Below are positions 25,787-34,600 of a DNA stretch of 64,000 bases, piece by piece (position 1 is the first letter of the stretch; each line of letters opens with the position of its first letter). This DNA is from Bacteroidales bacterium (GTDB taxonomy: Bacteria; Bacteroidota; Bacteroidia; Bacteroidales; UBA932). The position numbers were made by a program, and so were the translations under genes. The stretch covers positions 1-64,000 of the forward strand of contig JAFRRF010000041.1 of assembly GCA_017428245.1 (NCBI GenBank), given 5' to 3'. The notes under the pieces are model-generated. The model saw nothing but the letters and a program-made list of their open reading frames with translations. It made no database searches and had not been told where the DNA came from.

Positions 25787-28744
25787 ATGAAGAAATTATT
25801 AATCATTGCGCTGATGGCGTTGTCCTGCTTCTCGTTGTCGGCGCAGAACCGGGTGACCGGCAAGGTCACTTCTTCGGAGGATGGAGGCCCCATCCCCTTT
25901 GCCAGCATCGCGGTGAAGGGAACGATGACGGGCACTTCGTCGGACGCCGATGGTAACTACGTCCTGCAGGGAGTGCCATCCGGAGCCACCCTGGTGTTCT
26001 CCTCCATCGGTTTCAAGGATCTGGAGGTCCTGGTCAGCGGCCGGAACGTCATCGACGCCGTGCTTGTTCCGGACGTGGATGTGTTGGAAGAGACCATCGT
26101 CGTCGCATATGGCTCCGCCAAGAAGATCAGCTCGGTGGTCGGCGCTTCGACACTCGTCAAGTCCGACGCTTTCACCAAGATTCCGGCGGCCAGTGCCGGT
26201 GACGCCCTTCAGGGAAAAGTAGCCGGTCTGCAGGTCTATACCAGTTCCGGTGAGCCTAGTGCAACGGTCTCGATGCGTCTGCGCGGTGTCAATTCGATCA
26301 ATGCTTCGAATACGCCGCTGTTCATCCTCGACGGCTCGCCGGTAGATGTCTCTATCTTTACGGCGTTGAATCCCAACGATATCGAAAATGTGACGGTGAT
26401 GAAGGACGCTTCCTCCACCGCCATTTACGGTTCCCGTGCCGCCAACGGCGTCGTGTACATCACGACCAAGAGGGGGACCGGTGAAAAGCCGACCGTGACG
26501 GTCAGCGGATCCTACGGTATTTCGAATCTGGCGCAGTTCCCGATGCAGCTGATGAACGCCGAGGAGTGGTTCGCCTTCCGCGAATTGGCTGACCCGAGCC
26601 TCAAGGAAAATGCCCAGTTCCAGGAACTCAAGGACTTCCGTCTCAAGAACCATATCGAGACCGACTGGCGCGAATGGATCCTCAACGAGAATGCCCCGAC
26701 CTGGAAGGCTGACCTGAGCGTTTCCGGCCGGAGCCAGCGCAGCGACTACTACTTCTCGCTGGGCGCCTTCAACCGCCAGGGTATCGAACCGTATTCCGAT
26801 ATGGAACGCTACTCGATCCGCTCGAACGTCAGCAGCAAGATCGCTTCCTGGCTGAGGATCGGCGTCAACCTGAACCTGACCTGGCAGTCGCATCATACGG
26901 CAGGCTATTCGACGACGAGCACGGGCTATTACAACCCGATGAACATTGTCGCCTGGGGACTCCCGTACGCCACGCCGTATGAGATCATCACCGACGAAAA
27001 CGGCAATTTCAAGGGATATGGCGAAGAGCCGGACTACATCACCGACCTGGGTATGTGGAACTATTTCCGCCGGATGGAAGCACAGCCGACGAAGCGGACG
27101 AACGCCCGCCTGCACGGCAACCTCTTCCAGGAGATCACTCCGTTCAAGGGCTTTACCCTTCGTGCCGTGCAGGCCATCGAGGGATCGGACTACCGCTATA
27201 CCGGCAAGGTCCTGCCCAACAAGATCAATCTGGCGACCGTCACGGAAGAATCGTTCGAGCGCTTCTACCGCCTGACTTCCACCAACACGGCGGAGTACAA
27301 GTTCGCGATTGCGGAAGACCATCACTTCGTGCTGCTGGCCGGCCATGAATCGATCTACTCGAACGACGAGTACTTCTCCACCTGGACGAACGGCCAGACC
27401 GACGAACGCCTGACCAACGTCAACCACGGTACGCAGGCCAATCTCCCGTCGTACACGTTCTCCGAAGTGGCCTACAACTCCTTCTTCTCCCGGCTTTCCT
27501 ACGATTATGCCGACAAGTATTTCCTCGACGCGACCTACCGTATCGACGGCTCCTCGCTCTTCGGCGCGAACCGCCGCTACGCCAGCTTCTGGTCGGTGGG
27601 CCTGATGTGGAATATCGGCAAGGAGAAATTCATGCAGAATGTCGACTGGATCGACAACCTCCAGATCAAGGCCTCCTATGGTACGATGGGTAACTCGGGC
27701 ATCAGCAATTACCTCGCATACGGTCTGACCTCCACGGGCCGTCTCTATGACGGGCAGACTTCCTGGTATATGGCTTCGCTGAGCAATCCGAACCTGACCT
27801 GGGAAACCCTCGAGGCACTCAATGCCGGCATCAACGGCCGTCTGTGGAACCGCTTGAATTTCAATGTGGAGTTCTACAACAAGAACACGAAGGACATGTT
27901 GATGTACATCCCGTACTCCTACATTTCCGGCTTCTCCGGCGGTTGGGGCAACGTGGGTTCGATGCGCAACCGCGGCGTCGACGTCGAACTCAAGCTCGAC
28001 GTGGTCAATACCCGCGACTGGTATTTCGGCCTGGGCTTCAACATGAACTACAACAAGAACGTCATCACCGAACTGTATGACGGCCGCGACGAGTTCGTGG
28101 ACGGCAGTTCCGGCCTGAAGTTCCAGGTGGGCCACGCCTATGGCGAATTCTTCCTGGTGGACTTCGCCGGTGTCGACCCGGCCAACGGCAAGTCGCTCTG
28201 GCGCAACGCCGACGGTTCGCTGACCAGCACCTACACGGAGAGCAACGCCGTGTTCCTCGGCAAGAACCGTTTCGCTCCCTGGTCGGGCGGCGCCTCGGTC
28301 GATGCCAGCTGGAAGGGCCTCTCTTTCAACGCCACGTTCTCGGGCGTGTTCGGCAAGTATATGGAGAACTACGACCGCTACTTCGTGGAGAACCCCGCTT
28401 TTGCCGACGAGTCGAACATGACCAAGCGTATGATGAATATCTGGACGACGCCCGGCCAGATCACCGACATCCCGAAGGCCGGTGAGGCTGTCCGGCACGA
28501 CAGCCGCTTCATCGACAATGCCTCGTTCGTGCGACTGAAGAACGTCCAGATCGCCTATGAATTCCCGAAGGCGCTGATGAAGCGCACGGGCTTCATCGGC
28601 GGTGCGAAGATCTATGTGTCCGGCCGTAACCTGCTTACCTTTACCAAGTATACAGGTTGGGACCCGGAAATCGACGCTATCACGGCTATGGGTAACTATC
28701 CGAACACGAAGCAGTTTGTCTTCGGCGCCGAGTTGACTTTCTAA
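25787..28744 (+). CDS. SusC/RagA-type TonB-dependent outer-membrane transporter
   Basis: This is a 985-residue transporter that moves large oligomers across the outer membrane with a SusD lid. After the signal peptide (MKKLLIIALMALSCFSLSAQ) come a carboxypeptidase-regulatory-like domain (about residues 20-100), the link DVLEETIVVAYGSAKK, a plug domain with SINASNTPLFILDGSPVD, and a barrel of about 750 residues ending KQFVFGAELTF. There is no STN domain, so it is not built for trans-envelope anti-sigma signalling. The start at 25787 is chosen to begin the signal. It heads the amino-sugar locus that continues to 44985. Confidence 0.95.
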   Translation: MKKLLIIALMALSCFSLSAQNRVTGKVTSSEDGGPIPFASIAVKGTMTGTSSDADGNYVLQGVPSGATLVFSSIGFKDLEVLVSGRNVIDAVLVPDVDVLEETIVVAYGSAKKISSVVGASTLVKSDAFTKIPAASAGDALQGKVAGLQVYTSSGEPSATVSMRLRGVNSINASNTPLFILDGSPVDVSIFTALNPNDIENVTVMKDASSTAIYGSRAANGVVYITTKRGTGEKPTVTVSGSYGISNLAQFPMQLMNAEEWFAFRELADPSLKENAQFQELKDFRLKNHIETDWREWILNENAPTWKADLSVSGRSQRSDYYFSLGAFNRQGIEPYSDMERYSIRSNVSSKIASWLRIGVNLNLTWQSHHTAGYSTTSTGYYNPMNIVAWGLPYATPYEIITDENGNFKGYGEEPDYITDLGMWNYFRRMEAQPTKRTNARLHGNLFQEITPFKGFTLRAVQAIEGSDYRYTGKVLPNKINLATVTEESFERFYRLTSTNTAEYKFAIAEDHHFVLLAGHESIYSNDEYFSTWTNGQTDERLTNVNHGTQANLPSYTFSEVAYNSFFSRLSYDYADKYFLDATYRIDGSSLFGANRRYASFWSVGLMWNIGKEKFMQNVDWIDNLQIKASYGTMGNSGISNYLAYGLTSTGRLYDGQTSWYMASLSNPNLTWETLEALNAGINGRLWNRLNFNVEFYNKNTKDMLMYIPYSYISGFSGGWGNVGSMRNRGVDVELKLDVVNTRDWYFGLGFNMNYNKNVITELYDGRDEFVDGSSGLKFQVGHAYGEFFLVDFAGVDPANGKSLWRNADGSLTSTYTESNAVFLGKNRFAPWSGGASVDASWKGLSFNATFSGVFGKYMENYDRYFVENPAFADESNMTKRMMNIWTTPGQITDIPKAGEAVRHDSRFIDNASFVRLKNVQIAYEFPKALMKRTGFIGGAKIYVSGRNLLTFTKYTGWDPEIDAITAMGNYPNTKQFVFGAELTF

Positions 28745-28760
28745 TCTGGGAGGATTCAAT

Positions 28761-30266
28761 ATGAAAAAGATATTATTCAGTCTTTGCACCCTTGCAATGA
28801 TGCTCGTGTCGGCCTGCAACCTTGATCTGAAGCCGACCAGTTCCATCTCGACGGACGAAGCGCTCCGTTCGATGGACGATGCCCAGAAACTTCGCCGCGA
28901 CCTTTATATCACGATGCGCAACAGCCTGACTTCGGGCGCTCCGGTCTACCTGATGGAGCTGATGTCCGATTCGTTCCACGGCTCCATCACCTATGGTAAC
29001 CGCAACGGCGAGTACTACAAATGGGAGATGCGCTCCACGTTCGGCAATGTCGAGTCCCTTTGGGAGAGCGCCTATTATCTCGTGATGCTGGCCAATTTCC
29101 TGGAAGAGGGGATTCCCGCCCTTCAGGCGGAAGCCACCGCGGCTGAGAAAGCGCAGTACGACGTGATTCTGGGAGAATGTGCCTTCTCCAAGTCCTATGC
29201 GATGTTCATCCTTACGGAACTCTTCTGCAAGAACTATTCGTCCAACGCCTCGAGCGACTACGGCGTGATGCTGTCGGACAAGACGTTTGCCACACCGAGC
29301 GAACAGGCTACCTATGTGGGGCGCAGTTCGCTGTCCGAGACCTACGAATACATTGAGCGTAATCTCGCCAAGGCGGAACAGTTGCTTGCCTCCGTCACGG
29401 GTTCGGAAGGATCGATCTATCTGACGGTCGATGCGGTCAAGGCAATGGAAGCCCGCGTGGCCCTGACCAAGGGCGACTACGCCAAGGCGGCCGGCCTGGC
29501 AGCGGCCCTTTGCGACGGCGGACGCTATCCGCTGCTCAACACGCAGGACGATTTCACCGCCCTGTGGACCAACGACAGCGGCAAGGAATGCATCACCCAG
29601 TTCTGGTCGAGCATTCTTTCCAATGCCAATACCAATGACTATGGCTACATCCAGTTCACCGGCGGTCTCTATGCGCCGAACTACATTCCGGAGAAATGGA
29701 TCGTGGACTCCTACGACAAGAACGACCTCCGTTTCACGACCTGGTTCCGCCGCACGCAGGTGAACCTGGGCAATTTCTCGGGTACGGTCTATCTCTGCTT
29801 CAAGTTCCCCGGCAACCCGGAACTGATGTCTTCGACAGGCGCATCGACCTATACGCACAAGATCAAACCGTTCCGCATCGCGGAGCAGTACCTGATCGCA
29901 GCCGAGGGTTTTGCGCAGGCAGGCCAGGCCGAGCAGGCCTGTACATACCTGAACCGCCTCCGTGCCAGCCGTATTCCGGGTTATGCAGACCGTCACTACA
30001 CGGGTGAAGAACTGATGACCCAGATCAAACTGGAGCGGGCACGGGAACTCTATGGTGAAGGTTTCCGCTTCAAGGACCTCAAGCGCTGGAACCAGGGCTT
30101 CGCCCGCAGCGAGGCGCAGGACAAGAACCTGGTCATCGATGCGAACAGCACCTATACGGAGCTGATGAGCCGCGATGCTTCCGATCCGTTCTTCGTGTGG
30201 CCCATCCCGCAGGCCGAGATCGATTCCAATCCGCAGATCCGCGGTCAGCAGAATGCCGGTTATTAA
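28761..30266 (+). CDS. SusD/RagB-type surface glycan/oligomer-binding lipoprotein
   Basis: This is a 501-residue SusD-like lipoprotein that forms the lid on the preceding SusC. The signal ends LVSAC with lipidation at residue 19, followed by LDLKPTSSISTDEALRS. Helical TPR-like regions follow (AYYLVMLANFLEEG, ARVALTKGDYAKAAGLAAAL), then the conserved C-terminal pattern QIKLERARELYGEGFRFKDLKRW and FFVWPIPQAEIDSNPQI. Spacing of 16 bp from susC and 18 bp to the next gene indicates one transcript. The bound ligand is unknown; the downstream enzymes suggest an amino-sugar oligomer. Confidence 0.94.
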   Translation: MKKILFSLCTLAMMLVSACNLDLKPTSSISTDEALRSMDDAQKLRRDLYITMRNSLTSGAPVYLMELMSDSFHGSITYGNRNGEYYKWEMRSTFGNVESLWESAYYLVMLANFLEEGIPALQAEATAAEKAQYDVILGECAFSKSYAMFILTELFCKNYSSNASSDYGVMLSDKTFATPSEQATYVGRSSLSETYEYIERNLAKAEQLLASVTGSEGSIYLTVDAVKAMEARVALTKGDYAKAAGLAAALCDGGRYPLLNTQDDFTALWTNDSGKECITQFWSSILSNANTNDYGYIQFTGGLYAPNYIPEKWIVDSYDKNDLRFTTWFRRTQVNLGNFSGTVYLCFKFPGNPELMSSTGASTYTHKIKPFRIAEQYLIAAEGFAQAGQAEQACTYLNRLRASRIPGYADRHYTGEELMTQIKLERARELYGEGFRFKDLKRWNQGFARSEAQDKNLVIDANSTYTELMSRDASDPFFVWPIPQAEIDSNPQIRGQQNAGY

Positions 30267-30284
30267 CAGTGAAAACAGACCGAT

Positions 30285-31691
30285 ATGAAAAAGTTACTTA
30301 TATCCATATCCGTATTGATGGCGGCGCTCTTCGCCCTCGTTTCCTGCGAGCAGACCAGCTACATCTATGAGCCGACCAACGAGTGTCTGACGTTCAGTTC
30401 CAACGGCGGAGCCTGGCTCTTTACCGACGAGCCCGTGATCGAGTTCCAACTCGTCCGTGGTGTGATCAATACCGACCTGACGGTTCAGCTGAATCTCAGC
30501 GGCGACGGCCTGTTCTCGCTCGAGACGCCGGCCCAGGTCCATTTCAGTCCCAACGAATCGACGGCGACAATCCGTGTCGGCTATGATGCCGAACAGGCCG
30601 AGGAGGGCGAGTCCTACAGTTTCACGGTTTCGTTCGACGAGGCGAAAGTCTCGCCGGCCGGCTGGAACGTTTTCGCAGGCACCTTGACGATGCCGGGCGG
30701 TGACGATTCGGAATTCGTGGACTATGCTACGGTCGAATTCTATCAGGGCAAGATGAATTCCAGCGTCGAACTCTACGACGAGCAGTACTCTACCCTGCAG
30801 GTCTCCAAGTTCGACAAGACCAAGTACCGCATCGTCAACGCGATGAACTCGGGCATCGACCTCGACTTCACGCTGGGTTCCGACGGCGTGGTCTATCTGC
30901 TCAACGAGACGACGTTGTGCCCGTACGACGAGGAACAGTACATCAAGGTCCCGAGCACCATCGAGTACGAGGGCGAACTGGTCACCTTCTGGATCGACCC
31001 GAACCCGAAGTACAACAAGGTGGACGCCAACATCGGTACCGGCGAGTACACGATGGACCTGACGGATGACGGCGGTACGTCGATCACCTGGTATGTCTGG
31101 ATGGAGACCGCTTCGCGGGGCATCCTGACCTTCGGCGACGGCGACGACGGCTGGTGGCGTATGTACTACGACGTAGTCAACCTCAACCCGCGTCCGAACC
31201 CCGACCTCGATTATATGAAGCTGGGCAAGGTGGAGTTCTACCAGAGCAAGATGAATGCGAGCGTCACCTCCGAGAAGGTGCTGCATTCCCTGTTGCTGGT
31301 CAACAAATACGACCCTGCCAAGTTCCGTATCAAGAATGCGATGAACTCGGGTATCGACCTCGACCTGACGATTTCCGCCGACGGTGTGGTCTATCTGCTC
31401 AACGAGACGACGTTCTGCCCGTACGACGAAGAGATGTACATCAAGATCCCGAGTACGATCGAGTATGAAGGTGAAAGGGTGACCTTCTGGATCGACCCGA
31501 ATCCGAAGTACAACAAGGTGGCCGAAAACATCGGTACCGGCCCGTATCTGATGGATATGACGCCCGACGGCGGTACGTCGATCACCTGGTATGTCTGGAT
31601 GGAGACCGCTTCGCGGGGCATCCTGACCTTCGGCGACGGCGACGACGGCTGGTGGCGTATGTACTACGACGTAACCGAAGTCTATTACTAG
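30285..31691 (+). CDS. Surface lipoprotein with two near-identical tandem domains
   Basis: This is a 468-residue lipoprotein in the SusE/SusF position. The signal ends LVSC (C20 or C21 region), and residues about 25-145 form an all-beta N-terminal domain. Two copies of a domain of about 148 residues follow, starting at residues 150 and 316 (VEFYQ...KMN), with a 166-residue (498-bp) period. Both contain NAMNSGIDLD, VVYLLNETT, CPYDEE and FWIDPNPKYNKV, and both end GDDGWWRMYYDV. DNA identity reaches 108 bp unbroken (31068-31175 and 31566-31673). It probably binds the target polymer on the surface. No named family is recognised with certainty. Confidence 0.8.
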   Translation: MKKLLISISVLMAALFALVSCEQTSYIYEPTNECLTFSSNGGAWLFTDEPVIEFQLVRGVINTDLTVQLNLSGDGLFSLETPAQVHFSPNESTATIRVGYDAEQAEEGESYSFTVSFDEAKVSPAGWNVFAGTLTMPGGDDSEFVDYATVEFYQGKMNSSVELYDEQYSTLQVSKFDKTKYRIVNAMNSGIDLDFTLGSDGVVYLLNETTLCPYDEEQYIKVPSTIEYEGELVTFWIDPNPKYNKVDANIGTGEYTMDLTDDGGTSITWYVWMETASRGILTFGDGDDGWWRMYYDVVNLNPRPNPDLDYMKLGKVEFYQSKMNASVTSEKVLHSLLLVNKYDPAKFRIKNAMNSGIDLDLTISADGVVYLLNETTFCPYDEEMYIKIPSTIEYEGERVTFWIDPNPKYNKVAENIGTGPYLMDMTPDGGTSITWYVWMETASRGILTFGDGDDGWWRMYYDVTEVYY

Positions 31692-31693
31692 CG

Positions 31694-34600
31694 ATGGGAA
31701 GGATTGGCGCAAAGTTCTGGGCAGCCTGCCTGCTGCTGGCGGCGCTCCTTTCCTGCACGCCGGAAGGTGAACGGTATCTCTGCAACTACCGGGTTGCAGA
31801 GATATCGACCACCGACAGTACCGTCCTGGCCGGTTTCGCGGCCAGGAACGGGCTGTCGGACGGCGTCCACCGCGACCTGATGAGCCATTGCCTGGTGCTT
31901 CAGAAGAACGGCGAAAAGATCTGCATCATCTCCAACGACCTGATGGAGGTCGGCATCGAGACGGCCGACGAGATTCGGAAAGCGATTTCCGAACAGTCGG
32001 GCCTGCCGATGGACCACATCCTGATGCACTGCATCCACACGCATTCCGCACCGCGGACCGGCGGGTGGTGCGCCGAGGAAGGCAAGCCCAACTACGCGTA
32101 CGCGCAGAAGGTACGCCGCGTGGTGGTGGAGAACGCCGTGGCGGCGATCACCGACGATGCGGCGTTCCGTCCCTTCGAGATGGAGTACGGCCAGGGCACG
32201 AGCGATATCAACTACAACCGTTGCGACAAGGACGGCTTCTGCAACAAGGACGCCTACGTGCTGAGGCTGGTTGACCCGAAGAGCCGCAAGCCCATCGTGT
32301 CGATGGTCAATTATTCGTGCCATCCGGTGAGCCTCGGCCCCGGCAGTTACAAGGTCTCGACCGATTTCCCCGGATTCTCCTGCGATTCGCTCGCGAAGGC
32401 CTGGGGCGGGGAAGTGGTGCACTTTACGTCCGCCAGCGGCAACGCCGACCCGGCCTACGGCATCAAGAAGGATGTCGAAGCCGCCGAGCGGAACGGCTGG
32501 CAACTGGCCACCGACCTGAAAGACATCTCCTTCCGGAAGATTCCCTTCGACGGGAGCTTTACCTTGAAAACCAGCCGGATCGACTTGCCGTACCGGGCCG
32601 ACACCATTACGGTCGACCTGATCCGTCAGCACGTGGCCGAGGTTACGCAGTGGAAGAACACGGTCTCCGCCTCGTGGGTGGATGATGTGAACTACTGGGC
32701 CAAATACACCATCGAAGACATCGAGGCCGGCCTGGTGGAGAACACGCTCCCGTTCTATGTGGAGGCGGTCAACCTGGGCGGCGTCGTGCTTTTCTTTACA
32801 CAGGGCGAACCGTTCATGGAGTATAAAGTGGCCCTGCGCGAACGTTTTCCGGATACCCCGCTGCTGTTCATCGCCTACACCAACGGCCAGAATTCCTATC
32901 TGCCGAGCAAGACGGCTTTCGAAGACACGAGCGGAAAGTACGATTATGAGGTCAAACAGATGCACGTCTATATCGGCGCCCCGTATCCGCTGTCCGAGCG
33001 GATGCCCGACGTCTATCTCGACGGCATCACCGACATCGTACGGGAAGTCCTTCAGCCCGAAGAAAGCGGACTGACATCTTCTATCATCCCCAAGCCCCTT
33101 CACTTCGAAGGGGCTTCGGGTTGTTTTTCTTTCGAAAAAGGCGGCGCCGTGGCCGTGGAAGCCACGGACCCGCTTTTCCGCGAGGTCGCGGACGATTTCG
33201 CCGCGACCCTCCGGCTGCCCGTCGCTGAGGCGGGCAGCGTCATTATCCGGCAGGTGGACGGCCTCGCGACCGAGGCCTACCGGCTGACCGTTTCCCCGGA
33301 AACCGTCATCATCGAGGCTTCCGCCCCCAACGGGGCTTTTTACGGCACGCGGAGCCTGCTCCAGCTGCTTCCGCCGCAGGCTATGCAGCGCGGCGCCCTC
33401 GGCTGCACCGTGCCCTGCTGCCGCATCGACGATGCGCCCGCGATGGAATACCGGGCCATCATGGCCGACGTGGCGCGCCATTTCCAGCCCAAGGAAGAGA
33501 TCGAGAAAGTAATCGACATCCTGGCGCTGCACAAGATCAATACCTTCCACTGGCACCTGACCGACGATCAGGGCTGGCGGATTGAAAGCAAGAAATATCC
33601 TCTCCTGGTGAAAGCCGGGCCCTATTATACACAGGAAGACCTTCGTGAGGTGGTGGAATACGCCCGCCGCCGCTATGTGACGGTCGTGCCGGAAGTCGAA
33701 CTTCCCGGCCACGCCCTGGCCGCCCTGTCGGCCTATCCCGTCTTTTCCTATCATCCCGATTCGACGATCGCCATCGCGACCGATCTGGGCATCTACGACG
33801 AAATCTTCTGTCCGAGCGACACCACCTATACATTCTTTACCGATATCTTCGGCGAACTCTTCGACATCTTCCCGTCGAAGTACTACCACATCGGCGGCGA
33901 CGAATGTCCGCCCGACGACGGCAGCCAGGCCGCTTTCATCGTCCGCATCACGGAATTCCTCCAGGCCCACGGCAAGGAGGTGATCGCCTGGGACGAAGTG
34001 GTGGACCGCGGCGCCACGCCCGGCACCATCGCGCTCTCGTACCGCGGTCACGCGCCCGGCAAGAAGGCGCTGGACAAAGGCATGCGGACGGTCTTCACCC
34101 CGAACCGCTGGTGCTACCTCGACTATTACCAGGAGGAGGGCGACGGGTATCCGTCGCAGCCGTATTTCCTTCCCCTTTCCAAAGTATATAACTATTATCC
34201 GGTCAGCGATACGGTCGCCGCGTCGGTGCGGCCGCGCATTCTGGGTGTCGAGGGCTGTCTCTGGACCGAATTCGTGGAGACGCCGGAGCATTTCGAACAT
34301 ATGCTTTTCCCCCGTGCCCTGGCGCTGGCCGAGACGGGCTGGACGCCCAAATACGACCGGGATTATGCCGATTTCTGCCGCCGGCTCGTGGCCGGCCTGC
34401 CGCGGCTTGACGATGCCGGCATCCATTACAGCCGGGCTTTCGAAAACGTGCTCTTCATGCACGATGATTTCGAAGAAGACCGCTACGACAACGACCGGCT
34501 GAATCTCCGGCTCGATTATCCCGATGCGGAAATCCGCTATACCACCGACGGTTCCGTCCCGACTCGTCAGTCCCTCCTTTATACGGGGCCGGCCGGCCGG

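Noticed and set aside
25799-28846. A 1015-codon antisense frame over susC
   Set aside because: It is a shadow frame of a strongly supported SusC gene, with no recognisable motif and a composition rich in Arg/His/Asp typical of antisense reading.
30732-31673. The long direct repeat as a mobile element or CRISPR-like array
   Set aside because: The two units are in frame inside one gene with a 498-bp period and encode a repeated protein domain.
31652-31693. An upstream start for the 1517-residue fusion inside the preceding gene
   Set aside because: The ATG at 31694 directly begins a lipoprotein signal; the upstream extension is the preceding gene read in another frame.
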